In this document: positions 1 to 11,312 of the stretch, in pieces
How positions within the stretch are numbered: the stretch's first letter is position 1
Layout of the letters: every line of letters begins with the position of its first letter
Assembly (NCBI GenBank): GCA_022457155.1
Contig: JAJGOT010000071.1
Location: 703,501 to 767,500 of the forward strand
Direction of reading: 5' to 3'
DNA from: Cladopsammia gracilis
Taxonomy: Eukaryota; Cnidaria; Anthozoa; Scleractinia; Dendrophylliidae
Length of the DNA: 64,000 nt
Translations under genes and position numbers: made by a program
The notes under the pieces: generated by a model
Database searches by the model: none
The model's input: the letters and a program-made list of their open reading frames with translations, nothing else
Told to the model about the DNA's origin: nothing

Positions 1-689
1 AGCTTGACCTTGTCTAAACTATCGCGATCGGTCGCCGTTGTTGCGATGCAATTTCGAAATAAGGCGAGATTCGGTTTTATTATTAACGCAATTCTAACTC
101 AGTGTTTTAGTCTGTCTGCAATAAGCTTACTTGGCAATGCGTGTTGTTTAAAAATAACTCACCATTACGTTCCTGCCCCGACTTGATGATTTGAAAGAAA
201 ACATTGAGCAATAAGATATAATTCGTTTAGATTCTTCTTATCCAGGATATTTAAAACAAGACGCTGTGCGAGCGTATACTGGGCGTCGTTGTATTAGGCG
301 TATTGGAATGTATATATCTTCGAAAATCTGCAGTGCACTGAGTATTGGGATAGTCTTGTATGTCGTTGACTGTTGGTGTACATTTGTAAAGTGGAACACA
401 TGAAGACTTTCAATACGTGAAGTGCGGGTGCAAGGATTATATTTAACGCCTGTAGAATTTGGAAAAGCTTAATTGTAATTTGGCCAGCGAAACTGCAAGG
501 AAAACAGAATTCATGGAAGCGCATACATAGTCTGTATTCAGGTTTCAAATTACTCTTCTGACATATGCAAATTCCGTGCACTTTTCCTGACAACTACAAC
601 AAACTTAAATGGGCTCCATTTGTTTTCTGTGTTTTCTGCTACGTACCTTTCCCCGCTGTATGACATCGATTATTATATTTAGTTTCATT
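1..689. other. No gene recognised
   Basis: Only short open frames occur here. None has a recognisable motif, a splice-site pair or a repeat partner elsewhere in the window. Confidence 0.5.
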
Positions 690-1030
690 CAAGATTTATC
701 TTCACTATTGGTAAACATGAAGTTCAGAAATAATTCTACACATGAATTTTGCGTGACTTACGCACTGGCACTTGGGGCCCTTGTTTACATAAAGTGACCT
801 ATTTTGGTTTTGTTCGCTTTCTGACTGAAAACTCACTCCATTCGAAATTTTTCCATAGCCGTTCACAGCCAGCCGTTCGAAATTTTTGTTCTGTTTCAGC
901 CGTCCTCCCGATTTTTCTAGGAGGATCGAAAGAGGCTGTGCTCGTAGGGTATTCACTGCAAGCCGTTCAAAATAATTCTTTAGGCGTTCAAATGAAATTC
1001 GATCTGTTAGCAGATCTCGTTGCCTAGCAC
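690..1030 (+). repeat. Dispersed repeat, inverted relative to 23800-24120
   Basis: The stretch around 690-790 (attcaagatttat, then gtaaacatgaagttcagaaat, then acatgaattttgcgtga) reappears as its reverse complement near 24040-24125. Farther right, both copies carry diverged motifs resembling agccgttcgaaa. This indicates a dispersed, probably non-coding repeat family. The boundaries are approximate and no terminal repeats were identified. Confidence 0.5.
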
Positions 1031-2678
1031 GTGATCAAAATCTGCCGTGAAGAAATTGTTCTTTCTTGTTGCACCTTTCTCGATGTAGTGCGAAAGTTAT
1101 TTTATTGTTTTATCTAAAAGAACTAGTCGTTTGAAACTGTATTTTTGTAATGGACGATTTTATATAAGTGACGATTTGTCCACCCGTTTTAGCGCACGTA
1201 TGGGAAATTGTCATAAATCGGACCGTTCCATTCTAAAGAGTCTAAATAAATAATAATTATTCCATCGATTGAATTGAATTAAAGACTGAATTACAGCTAA
1301 AGAGTAAGCGATCAAGATGTCAGAATTTATCTGCCACTAGAATTTAATTTTCGCCGGCGAGCGTATCAAGAAAGCGTTGGAGCTAGCCGAGACGTCATGT
1401 CACCAGTATTCTTCTCGTCGTTACGCTTGACTGAGTTTGATGCACCCGCATTAGAGCCCGATTGCAAATTCGTGCACTACCAAGCTGCATTTTATAACTT
1501 GGGCGCCTCCGCCCAAGTAACAAGTCTTGAATGGTTTAATGCGGAAAGTCTGCTAGCTAACACGGTGAATATCAAGAATATCTAAGGTCATAATAACTGC
1601 TAATATTAAATTTTTAAGTACATCACGATTTCAACAAGGAAGGTGATCAATTTGTGAAATTTTAGGTCTCTTCATCGTTCGGCGATCGGACGCTTATTTT
1701 CTTAGTCGTTTTACTTCTTTCTTTGTCGCAAAATTTCGATATAATTATGGTTGACAAGATCGCAATTTTCTGCTATGTTTCTGTTTGCTCTAGCGTGTTC
1801 TAGTGTGCTAACTCGCACTCTAAGCGTGACAAGCTTTAGCACGCTAATCCAAACAAAAGGTTTAGCGTGTTAACATCTCCAAAACAAAAGCTAGTGTGTC
1901 CTTCATTGTTCAACTAATTAAATATGCACATAAAGCGTGTCTTAGGACACACTTAGCGTGCTGTGTTAGCGTGTTGTGAGCGTGGTATCACCTTTATCCC
2001 TGTTTTCCTGGAGGGTCACATTTGCAACAAAACTTGTCCCAAAGATATAACATGCAAAAAGACAAATTTTCACCGCAGTACGTCACTGAAAAGCAAAAAA
2101 GAAACAATTTAAAGATAAATAATATAAACTTGCCTTTAGGTGAAGTTTGTCAGCTTGTCCTGTCCTGGATATCTCGAGAAATAGGACGCACTGCGGTGAA
2201 AACTTTCGTAAACACATCTCTTTTCTTTCCTCCAAATTTCATACCCTTCTGATTTATCGTTCACATAAATTCACAGCAAATTCAAGCATAACTTGAAGAA
2301 ATTCACCGCAATCGTTCTATTTCTTTCTCACGCACTGGCGGCCATGTTGTTGATGCCGTTTTCCAGTGGAAAAACACAAGAGAATTGTCCCAAATTTGGT
2401 TGTTATGCCCTTATTCGTGACTCCATTATTCCCACGAAACCAATCATAGAATGTCATTATAAATAATGATGCAATGCATGACAACGCCACCTTGTCCGAC
2501 TGCAAACAGATCAAATTGCCATTGTGTTGACAGCACTTTCGAGCTCTTGCGTTGAGGATTATATTTTTGCGCAAAGTTATTATGAAGACAACATTTATGG
2601 CTGCTAGTGAAAGAAAACAAAATGATTTGAATCATTTTCGTGGCGCTGGTGCTTCATTAAGAATTTTGCTTGACTCAG
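1031..2678. other. Gene-free stretch with a block of iterated short motifs
   Basis: No convincing coding exon is visible. Between about 1785 and 1990 the words tagcgtg, tagtgtg and their complement cacgcta recur many times at irregular spacing, mixed with gtgtgct and gtgttag. The rest is AT-rich and unremarkable. Confidence 0.4.
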
Positions 2679-2799
2679 ACAAGCTTTGGAACGCTGGCTG
2701 GATGACTGGATTACAGAGCATAAAGACTCATCAATGGACACATTTACCCGTTATCGCAGAAAGCTCGATCAAAGCGCTGAAGAGATTCTTCCATTTTGA
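2679..2799 (+). CDS. Possible terminal exon, unknown protein
   Basis: A 39-codon stretch opens directly after an acceptor-like tract (ttttgcttgactcag) and ends at TGA 2797-2799. It reads ERWLDDWITEHKDSS then TFTRYRRKLDQSAEEIL. The charged, helix-prone composition looks more protein-like than the other frames. An upstream in-frame stop means it would have to be spliced. No family is recognised and no partner exon was located. Confidence 0.3.
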
Positions 2800-2875
2800 A
2801 AGGTCTGGCATGAAAGAGGGCTTTATTTATATTTTGTGAACACAGAGGTTTTATCTCTTCTTCATCTTTCAGTTT

Positions 2876-3178
2876 TGTGGGTGGCATGGCGGTCTAGTGG
2901 TTAGCGCGTCGGACTTTCAACCTGAAGGTCGGTGGTTCGAGCCTGGTCTCTGCCGTCGTGTTGTTTCCTTAGACAAGAAACTTTACTCCACACCGTCTCT
3001 CTCCACCCAGGTGTATAAATGGGTACTGGCGACAAAATGCTGGGGGTAACCCTGCGATGGACTAGCATCCCATCCAGGGGGGAGTAGCAATATTCCTAGT
3101 TGCTTCATGCTACGGAAACCGGGTTAAGCTTTGGCCGTGTGGGCCATCGTGGCCCGAGTGCGACTTTACCTTACCTAC
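2876..3178 (+). mobile_element. tRNA-derived SINE, full length
   Basis: This 303-bp element is flanked by a perfect 13-bp target site duplication, catctttcagttt, at 2863-2875 and 3179-3191. The 5' part is tRNA-like, with an A-box region (ggtctagtggttagcgcg) and a B box (ggttcgagcc), so it should carry an internal RNA polymerase III promoter. The body contains the segment ccaggtgtataaatgggtac and the 3' part contains ccctgcgatggactagcatc. A decayed relative lies at 7222-7445. The exact duplication indicates retroposition through a LINE-type machinery. Confidence 0.93.
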
Positions 3179-3424
3179 CATCTTTCAGTTTACACATGTA
3201 CATGTACTTTACAGATCTGTCGACACAACACTCTTTGGGGATTTATTAACCTTGTCCAGCACAGTATGCCATCTTTGTTTTTCCCGCGAAAGGACCCTTG
3301 GAAACTAAACTTTGTTCGTTTATATTTCGGAAATGCGTTGCTTCTCAGACCCTAAATTTCGCATGCTCTGCAGAGTGACAAATTATTAGTGCAATCCGAA
3401 AGGTTCACCTTAGCCTCCAGGACT

Positions 3425-3735
3425 ACCTTAATTGAGCTTATGAAGTTTAACTTATCACTTTTTTTATTCTTAAAGCCAAAAGACAGATTAATATCAGTGG
3501 AAACCCATTAAATAACGGTACAGTTTTTTAAAGTTATTCTACTAGTGATTAAACTTATTTTGTCCTGGGCTGCTTATGACCACGGTGGAAATGATTGCAA
3601 CTTGAAAAAAAATGAAACAAATGGCCAATTTTTTTAAGTTTATCATTTTGTTTCTTTGAAAACTCTATAAACATGTGTTTTAATTTGGGGCACTTTGACC
3701 CTAAACCATTACAGGTTTCACTGTATAGCCATGCT
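3425..3735 (+). repeat. Direct repeat, copy 1 of 2 (partner 5997-6325)
   Basis: About 310 bp starting near ttaattgagcttatgaag and ending near cactgtatagccatgctga match 5997-6325 closely, with scattered substitutions and small indels. Shared landmarks are cttattttgtcctgggctgc and aatttggggcactttgaccc. There is no coding potential. It could be a short dispersed element or a local duplication. Confidence 0.8.
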
Positions 3736-3758
3736 GAAAATTGCCACAGCATGTCGAT

Positions 3759-3831
3759 GTAAAAATTCCATGGTCAAAGGCAGACAAAAAAGCTAAAGGT
3801 GACAGTTTGTCGTTTTTAATATACAATGCAC
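3759..3831 (+). repeat. 73-bp word shared with 10363-10430
   Basis: The segment starting gtaaaaattccatggtcaaa and containing gctaaaggtgacagttt recurs almost unchanged at 10363-10430. There it directly follows a possible splice donor (TCAAG then gtaaaa). It probably belongs to the same dispersed sequence as the neighbouring direct repeat. Confidence 0.7.
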
Positions 3832-3894
3832 AGTGGGCACAGGTTCACTCATTTTGTTCAGCGGTTTCACTCACCATTACCGGCAAATTTCAAA

Positions 3895-4278
3895 ATGGCG
3901 GCTTTCTTTTCTGGCGATCAAGTGCGCGAGATGGTCACACAAGACGAACAAATGACTGTTGAAGAGGAGGAAAACGAGGAGGCTACTTTGGAAAGTAAAA
4001 TAAAAATCTGTTTGGAGGAAGTTGTAACTTCCAACATTGACGCAGAATTTTTTGTAAACTCGGGAGTACCAATGCTGGTTTCTCTCTACAATATTAGCTG
4101 CCGGGGAGTAGCAGCGACTCCACAAGCTTCACATCTCTTGAACTCGTGTATTTTCTCGAGTACGGTACTGCGATACGACACCAGGCTGTGGCTTGAGGCA
4201 GTCTACAGATGCTTCCCCAGAAGACGGCATATTCGCAACCCATTTAAAGTGGAAATTACCCGCGATATCCCCCACTAG
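3895..4278 (+). CDS. Hypothetical acidic protein or first exon
   Basis: The chosen start (3895) has the context aaaATGGCGGC. This resembles both a good translation start and the YY1-type motif often found at animal promoters. The 127-residue reading has an acidic segment near residues 20-35 (VEEEENEEATLES) followed by a hydrophobic, possibly helical stretch. No known domain is recognised. The frame can be entered 69 nt upstream at 3826, but the 3895 start has the better context. It may be the first exon of a longer gene, in which case the 3' part is read-through into an intron. Confidence 0.4.
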   Translation: MAAFFSGDQVREMVTQDEQMTVEEEENEEATLESKIKICLEEVVTSNIDAEFFVNSGVPMLVSLYNISCRGVAATPQASHLLNSCIFSSTVLRYDTRLWLEAVYRCFPRRRHIRNPFKVEITRDIPH

Positions 4279-4421
4279 TTCTTTAGTGTGCTGTGCAGGG
4301 TGATCAAGAGCATAGAGGGGTTTGGCGAACCCTTCGTCTCCATAGTCACCAATAAAAAACCGAAGTCGCGTCTTTCACCACATTGAGACCTGTTAAAGAA
4401 CTGTTTTCTGTGCTTTCTAGG

Positions 4422-4610
4422 ATGAGTGACAGAGACGTGATGCAATATTTTAAGAGGTCATTGACAGGCAGGAAAGCAGATAGCAAGGTGTCAGTCCTGG
4501 CTACAGATGAGAAGAACATGGCCTTCATATACAAATTACAAAAAGGCCAACTGGCCATTTCATTCCACTTTGGAGAGTGGAACACGCATGGGTTTCCACA
4601 GCATAATTAG
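4422..4610 (+). CDS. Hypothetical small ORF or exon
   Basis: The ORF starts MSDRDVMQYFKRSLTGRK, directly behind an acceptor-like tract (ctgttttctgtgctttctag), and ends at TAG after 62 residues. The composition is charged and protein-like. It could be the second exon of the gene that begins at 3895, but I did not establish a matching donor or phase. No family is recognised. Confidence 0.3.
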   Translation: MSDRDVMQYFKRSLTGRKADSKVSVLATDEKNMAFIYKLQKGQLAISFHFGEWNTHGFPQHN

Positions 4611-5535
4611 ATCATAGTTAATAAGACAGAAATGGTTATGAAACCTAGCAAGTTCTACAGTTCTATCTTTTTGTTCATATTTTTCAACCATGACCGTGCA
4701 CAGACAAAAGAGTTTTTGTATATATCAAAAGTTCAGCTAATAAAGTGCAAGCACACAGTCACTCAACCATAGGATTTGACAGTGAAACAAAAGGTTGTGC
4801 ACGGTCAATGTCATGTTCAACATCCATACTGTCTCCTTTGTCGGTCCCTTTTGAAATTTGCCGGGCTTCCTAACCATTCCCCTCTATTAACTATGATTAG
4901 ATTGAGTGAATTTTCTGATCCTTGCAGCGATGCTATCAACAATCTTAAGCACATGTCAGCAGTTCGTCACCAGGAGAGACTCTAATGACTCTAATGGTAA
5001 TGGCATTTCTTTTTTAATTTTTTGTTCGCCTAACAGCCATTATTGTGGGAAGTTGATTCAAATTCCAGATTTTTGGAATAAGAAATCCCATTTTCAGTCT
5101 TTCCAGGTGATAACCACTGATATGCATTTACAATTCAATTGAGGGGTGAGATCCGACATCAGCATGTAAAGGCGCCATTGGCAGCCACTGTCAGTCGTTT
5201 TATGATCTTACCCCACCCACCCAACCCTATCAATGTGAACAGGACAGACCACAACTTTACAACAGGAACTCCATGCCCTACTCTTTGCCAACAGTGATGT
5301 GGGTTCTTTACATCCCCTACCACTCTACAGACAAATGCTCTAAACATAAGCTTGGGGATGGCAAACGTTTTAACTATTTGTATTCTCCCCAGTAGAGAAA
5401 GACCTCTTCATTTCCATAAATTGATGTGCAGCAGCAGCAGGAGACTGTAGAAATCCTATGAGTGCGAACCAATCAGATGTGAAATGACCTGTTCCATCAC
5501 CGGATGGCTCAACTTTCACAGTTTCTTTCAGAGAA

Positions 5536-5808
5536 GTGAAAATGTGGAAGACTTTGAAGGCAAGTAGCTCGAAAGTAAAAAAGAATTACAAGGGAAGAAG
5601 CCCTAATGTGCGGTGTTACATTGAAAGTTGTGGCAGTGAGGGGCAAGTTAATTTGTTGATGGTGCCCAATCTTGTGGCAGGTGCAAGACTCGCTGCAAAA
5701 ATTGAGAGCCAGGCACTAGATGAGAAGATGTCAAGGACGTACAAGCTTTACATCATTACCCTGAAATGTTCGCGGCCGAAAATGGGGAAGATGCCGTCTT
5801 ATTGGTGA
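5536..5808 (+). CDS. Hypothetical ORF or exon, unknown function
   Basis: A 90-residue reading rich in lysine and arginine (for example ASSSKVKKNYKGRSPNVR) follows a good acceptor-like sequence (cacagtttctttcag). It ends at TGA 5806-5808. No domain is recognised. It may be a real exon or a chance frame. Confidence 0.25.
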   Translation: MKMWKTLKASSSKVKKNYKGRSPNVRCYIESCGSEGQVNLLMVPNLVAGARLAAKIESQALDEKMSRTYKLYIITLKCSRPKMGKMPSYW

Positions 5809-5996
5809 AGGAAAAAGACTCTTGTTAGCCGCTATGTTGCAAACCTACATGCATAAGTGTTTTCTGCATTTTTTTTATCCGTAAGCTCGTGCACATTAAC
5901 ACAGAAAATCATGCTTGAATTTGACAAGACTGCAACGTGCAGTTTGGAATACAGACAAGGTTTGATGCTATTTGCTCATTTTAGCGTCGAAATTTT

Positions 5997-6325
5997 CGTT
6001 AATTGAGCTTATGAAGCTTATGAACTTATCACTTTTTTTATACTTAAAGCCAAAAGACAGATTAATATCAGTGGAAATCCATTATGTAATGGTACAGTTT
6101 TTATGAATTATTCTACTAGTGATTAAACTTATTTTGTCCTGGGCTGCTTATGACCAGGGTGGAAATGGGTTGCAACTTGAAAAAAATGAAACAAATGGCC
6201 AATTTTTTTAAGTTTATCATCTTGTTTTTTTGAGAACTCTTTTTCTTAGTGTTCTATAAATGTGTTTTAATTTGGGGCAATTTGACCCTAAACCATTACA
6301 GGTTTCACTGTATAGCCATGCTGAA
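5997..6325 (+). repeat. Direct repeat, copy 2 of 2 (partner 3425-3735)
   Basis: This is the second copy of the approximately 310-bp repeat. It carries small insertions relative to the first (extra aagcttatg near the start, and ctttttcttagtgttc near the 3' third). It ends in the same cactgtatagccatgctgaa. Confidence 0.8.
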
Positions 6326-7221
6326 CCAGATCATCATTCCTAAACCTGACATTGCTGAAAGATGTAAATATGGTCTAATAAAAAAAGTCAAAACAGTGAT
6401 AATCCTTACTGTGCTTTTATAAAGAGTTTCATTTTTCGCTGCCATCAATCATCATTATGGCAACAAACTTGGAACCCTAAAACCAGAACCTGACAAAATG
6501 GATCACAAACCACAAACATGACCTTTTGACCACACTGAGTTAGATGTCCTTGTTTCCTGAGACATCTGCTCTGAGAATCGCGGTAGCAAAAAACAAAACT
6601 CTTGGTTGAGCCTTGAACTTCAGAGGTCACATGTTACTGAAAAGCACAGTAATGCAGTGAAAATCAAAGTACGTATTGGTACACTCACTTGGGGTCAGTG
6701 TTTTGTCCATAACCCCCTTACTCATCCAGATCAACTTAAGATCAACTTAAGTGTTGATGAGAAGTTTGACTGCATTTTATTTTAGTTACATAATGAATAC
6801 ACAAAATATTGTTTTAACCTTTAAAAGAAAACTATAACATTGTGTTTAATTTGTCTTTTTAGAAATGTTGAGTGAGACCAAAGGAAAAAAAATGGGATCA
6901 TGCACTGCTGTGGCCTCAAGCCTCTACTAGTTAGAGGTCATGCAGCGGCTTTTCGCTACTGGTTTAATGTCTTTGGCCACACTGGTCCATAAAGCCAGTC
7001 CATTATGGAGGTGGATGGACAACAGAAGTTGGTTGCCACTGGTAATCCAATGATGTCTCCTGGTAAATATAGTCTTGCTTACTAATTTGACAGTGATACA
7101 ACATGTCAACCTCAATCAAATGTATTTCTGTTATTGTCATCCCAAAAGCAGACTGTCACCAATAGTGACCAATTATTAAGTAGAAACTTTTGCACTATTG
7201 TTAGATCTTCCAGAAAGGTTG

Positions 7222-7445
7222 ATCGTTTGAGCCTGGTCTCTGCTGTTGTGTTAATTTTGTAGACAAGAAACTTTGCTCTGCAATGTCTCTCTTCACCCAG
7301 GTGTATAAATAAATAGCAGCAACATAATACAGAAGGTAACCCTGATAGATCAACATTCATTTGGGGAGGAATATTAATACTCTCAGTCACTTCATGGAAT
7401 TAGGTCGAGCTCCCTCATTGTGGGCTACTGGGCTTGTGGAGACTA
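7222..7445 (+). mobile_element. Decayed SINE related to the copy at 2876-3178
   Basis: The sequence gagcctggtctctgctg, then acaagaaactttgctctg, then cacccaggtgtataaata, follows the full-length SINE from its B-box end to the 3' region, with many substitutions. The 5' A-box half is missing or too diverged to see. No target duplication was found. Confidence 0.75.
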
Positions 7446-7473
7446 CCTTTTTCTGATTGATTACATTTTGTAG

Positions 7474-7631
7474 CTGTAAAACAGACAATCAAACAGCTTT
7501 GTAAAAGGGCAGTGCTGCCAACCACAAAGGACACTAGACAAGGAAGGGTGCCTTATGAGCCCAAGAAAGCCCCACCCTTTACCCTTCAGCAGTTGCTGCG
7601 AATGCATCAATACTGTTCGAAAACAGTTGAG
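7474..7631 (+). CDS. Likely internal exon of an unknown gene
   Basis: This 158-nt stretch lies between an acceptor (ttacattttgtag) and a donor (GAG followed by gtatta). The phase with two leading bases is open throughout and reads TIKQLCKRAVLPTTKDTRQG, then EPKKAPPFTLQQLLRMHQYC. The composition is convincing for protein. No family is recognised, and it abuts a decayed SINE on its left. Confidence 0.45.
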
Positions 7632-7914
7632 GTATTAATATTCAAATTAATTTTTTGGTCCACCTTACCTGCCATCTGTTGGCCAGGTGTATAATTTTTC
7701 TCGAAAATGGATTTTTTTTAAATTTTATCTGACATAAGCTTTGATGGTATGCCATTATTTTCCTTTCAAAATGTAGCTCTTAGACAATGTTGTCATTTAA
7801 TTTATCAGTGTGTGGGGTTGGGGGAGGAGTTACATTTATGTAAACTTGATGGGACCACACAATGTCTAAAAAGAGAAAAAATAGTTTGACTGGCATTCAG
7901 GAACACAATCCATT

Positions 7915-8487
7915 AAGGTGGCTCCCAACAGTTTCCAGCATTTTCCACGACTTAGATGTTGATGGGTCATTAAAACCACTCTTTATCAGTTGATGCTACA
8001 ATCATGATATCATACGAATGCCCAATGATTGGTGAACACGTTGTTATCATATTTGTGACACAATATTTTACTATAGCAACAGTATTACGTGCTGAAAACA
8101 CCCTTAATTTTAGCTTTAAGTGTTAATAACTCAAAAATGACTCGGTGAACCCCAATTTTTATTGTTGAATTTTGATCAGTAGGATAAGATGCAACTTTTG
8201 GCAAAGTTGAAAAAAATTCTGTAGGTTGGGGTTCAGAGCCACCTTTAATTTTCGAAAATTTAAAATTTTTTTAGTTATTAACACTTAAAGCTAAAATTAA
8301 GGGTGTTTTCAGCACGTTATACTGTTGCTATAGTAAAATATTGTGTCAAAAATGATAACAATGTGTTCACCAATCATCGGGCATTTGTTTAATATCATGA
8401 TTGTAGCATCAACTGATAAAGAGCGGTTATAATGACCCATCAAATTCTAAGTCTTGAAAAGTGCTGGAAACTGTTGGGAGCCACCTT
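7915..8487. mobile_element. Long-terminal-inverted-repeat foldback (MITE-like) element
   Basis: Two arms of about 230 bp are reverse complements of each other and meet around a core near 8155-8255. The outer ends read aaggtggctcccaacagttt and its complement, and both arms share gatgctacaatcatgat and tttagctttaagtgttaata. The element is about 573 bp and has no coding capacity. It is flanked by TTA-type sequence, compatible with a TA or TTAA target. It probably moved using a transposase supplied elsewhere. Confidence 0.85.
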
Positions 8488-9837
8488 ACTACTTTAAACA
8501 AATTGCATATTTTTTTTACTTGAAATTTCTATATTTTAATATTGATTTTTTTCCATACCTTTGTAGCCTGCATTATATGTACAGTGTATCTATAGAGAAT
8601 AATCTGCTTTTGGGAATGTATTAATTCATTTCATGTGAATTGGTTATGTTTAGTTTGTATTAACATGTTCATTTCTTTGTTACGGTATGTGTGGTTTATG
8701 GCTGTGGACCATCATTATTTTCATTTGCCATTTTCTTCAGAGGGGAAGAACCTTTGGGGTTAAAATTGCGGCATTTAAAATTGCCATCACACTATTCGGG
8801 TATGTCATGCTTCTATTTGACTGCAGTCTTAATCTGGCATATTTCTTAGACTTAAAAAAGCATTGAGTATTGTGATTGATTCCAAACAATGAGCCTTCTG
8901 TCATTCTAACGCTTATGTATATGTTTTAAAATGTTAAAACCTGTTTAATTTTTATTTTCCTTTGTCCCAGATACATTAACAGAATCCCAGACAATTAAGG
9001 AAAATAAAAATTTTCAAACCAAAGAAAAATTTGAAACGCACCATGTACATAACTTTAGACCAACCTTTTCTTTTGGAGCATTTAGTGTTTACTTGTCAGG
9101 TACAATTTCTGTTCTGAAGAGTAAATATGCATTTACAGGTACTAATACTGGATCATAACCAGTCTGTAAGATTTAAAAACTGGGCTATTTTGCTCTTGCC
9201 TACCCCACTAATTTCTCATTGTAGACCTTATTTTAGCAGAACTCCTCCAGTTTGCAGTTTGGCCGTGAGAATACACGACTGAAATACTTCTGACCAGTGC
9301 CAACAACCTGAACGAAAATACCCTTATTTACGCACACCTGGCTAACTTATCTATCATGAGCTCACTACGGCTACACATCGCCTCTGTATAGTAGCGTGTG
9401 TAACCCAATGTGTATGAGGCCTGTCCGATGATTGAAAGATGTCATTAAGTCCGGAAATCCTTGAGTCTCTAGCACCTCTCAAAGAAAGAGTCACGTTTCT
9501 GGTCCTTCCTTGTGTCTGAAGCGCCATTTGGCGCTCAAGGTAAAAAACGGACCTTGGTGGGCAAGACGAGCCGGCAGGAAAGTCTGGAATCACTTCGGAT
9601 CAGAAAAGGGGTAGCGTTGATAGTTGTGGGCCATTTCCCATCCAGTGCTGTTGTCGAAATGCCCGATATCCGAAGTGCTTTCAGACTCAGTATTTTGCAA
9701 TAATTTTGCGGCGGGAACTCCAGTTTTGTCGTAGGATTTCCTGACATGATTTGCGACATTGGCAGATGGGTCCGCTGTGCGTGGTCGTGCACTTGAAATA
9801 CAGCTTTGGGCAGCTCAAAGTGAGTTCTTGCTGGCTG
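8488..9837. other. No gene recognised
   Basis: AT-rich sequence with only short overlapping frames. A minus-strand frame at 9954-9535 is open for 139 codons but has no motif, no splice support and an unbiased composition. Confidence 0.5.
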
Positions 9838-10175
9838 CCGAAAGATGTTTAGCATTTGGAGTCTTAAATGCAACATTAAAATCGATCTAAAGGGATTTTC
9901 AAATAGAGATACACGTTTTGATGCATATCTACCTTTAAATAATAAAATGAGCATGTGTTCCTCGGTGGTCTAGTGGTTTGGGTCTGGGATTTCCACTCGG
10001 ACAGCTCCAGGTTCAATTCACGCTCAGCATCCTTTTTTTTTTCGAACTGGACACTATGAAAGTGATTGACTTTTTTTTGGCGTTTGTCAAAAATCCTTAC
10101 ATTTAATTTTAAAAAATATCAAACCGTCTCAGTGTGAAAGCAGAAGCTTACCGCAGTATTGCGTTACAATAGGAG
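9838..10175 (+). repeat. Composite repeat with tRNA-like block, copy 1
   Basis: The left part (gcatttggagtcttaaatg, then tgatgcatatctacctt) and the right part (atgaaagtgattgac, then aaaatccttacatttaat) are shared with copies at 20765, 35095, 45715 and 57845. Between them is a tRNA-like stretch with an A-box-like ggtctagtggtttgggtc and a B-box-like ggttcaattc. The arrangement suggests a SINE-type unit with the Pol III-like promoter in the middle, not at the 5' end. Confidence 0.7.
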
Positions 10176-10330
10176 CCGTTGATTTATTTTTTGGCGTACG
10201 GAATTTCTAGAAAACGACGGAAAGACAACAATAGAAAAAATTCTGAACAATGTTTTGCAACTAATTTGTAGTTCACATGCTAATTGGATTTCTCTGCATG
10301 CATTAAGTAAAGGTTTTTCTCTTATTTCAG

Positions 10331-10362
10331 CTGATTCTGGAATATCGCTTCAGTGTGTCAAG
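10331..10362 (+). CDS. Possible micro-exon
   Basis: Thirty-two bases lie between a strong acceptor (ggtttttctcttatttcag) and a donor-like AAG followed by gtaaaa. The sequence right of the donor is a 68-73-bp word repeated at 3759-3831. No protein family can be assigned to so short a piece, so this is only a splice-signal observation. Confidence 0.2.
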
Positions 10363-10427
10363 GTAAAAATTCCATGGTCAAAGGCAGACAGAAAAGCTAA
10401 AGGTGACAGTTTGTTGTTTTTAATATA

Positions 10428-10560
10428 CAGTGGAACCTCGATTTAATGAACCTCTTTATAACAAAGTCCTTGGTATAATGAAGGATATTCTTTAGCCCGG
10501 CAAAATTACATGTAAAATGTATGTAACAGAACCTCGATATAACAAGAGCTCTTTAAAATG
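10428..10560 (+). mobile_element. Probable pogo/Tc1-type DNA transposon end fragment
   Basis: The sequence after a TA reads cagtggaacctcgatttaat. This resembles the terminal repeats of pogo-like elements as I know them. A second, degenerate aacctcgatataacaag lies at about 10530. I did not find an opposite-strand terminal repeat nearby, so this is probably a truncated or solo end. Confidence 0.45.
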
Positions 10561-11136
10561 TTCAGTGATGTCATTACTTGTCTGTTCTCAATTTATTTTC
10601 AAGGGTGACACTTTCTCTTTGGGCTAACCCTTTGAATAGAGAACTGTGCCCAGTTACTGCCCTTTTTGTGTGGTTGCTCATAACAGGTTTGTTTAATATA
10701 TTGTTTTGGTGATTTATTTTACTTTTGTCCACACTGACATTGAACAGTCAAGTTTCGCATTTTGTTTTTCATCCCTTATCAAGCCAAAGTTTAGCCATGT
10801 AAAAATTAACAACGAATCAGAGAACTAACTCTGTGGTAAAAATAACCCACAGATTCCTACTGAGCGTTTAAGCCCTAGTAAGGAAATAGAGACAACATCG
10901 CGGAAGGAAAAAACTATTTGATATCAGTGGGATTTAAACTCACAATGTACAGGTCAAAAAACGTTTTCTTTCTGTCATGTGGTCCTTACATGTATTTTCT
11001 TAGTAGAAAATTAATGGGTTGATTTTCAGCACTTTCAAAGAGTTAATTCTCTGACTCCTTATTTATATTGCAACTGTGCTGCATGACTCAACAGAAAGTT
11101 GCCTTACATTTTTACCTTTATTACTCTCATGCTGAT

Positions 11137-11307
11137 TGGTATTTTCCTGCGTTTGACTGCGGAATTAGCAGGAAAATATGCTCTCATCGGTATCTTTGTT
11201 TAGGTGTGTGCGCTGGTATGTGGGGTATTTGGCGGTTGTATATATAGAGGCGCAAAAGAGTAGGTCTTTCATCTCGGTCTCACTTCCCTGCGTTCGTGTT
11301 TAGTTTT
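11137..11307 (+). repeat. Split direct repeat A1 (left end)
   Basis: It matches A2 at 14438-14596 from tggtattttcctgc to cgtgtttagtttt, apart from a 12-nt extra segment in A1 (near cgctggtatgtg) and scattered substitutions. Internally it can fold (ttttcctgc against gcaggaaaa). A1 contains tatatatag at 11239-11247, about 75 nt before the Gag start, which could be the promoter. A2 has lost this TATA-like word. Confidence 0.85.
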
Positions 11308-11312
11308 CAGTA

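Noticed and set aside
2881..2950. tRNA gene on the plus strand
   Set aside because: A and B boxes are present, but the acceptor stem does not pair, and the sequence continues as a SINE body with a target duplication. It is a SINE head, not a functional tRNA.
9535..9954. 139-residue minus-strand ORF
   Set aside because: No motif, no splice support, ordinary composition, and it runs into the composite repeat.
9960..10030. Functional tRNA gene
   Set aside because: Box-like words lie inside a five-copy repeat and no cloverleaf closes.
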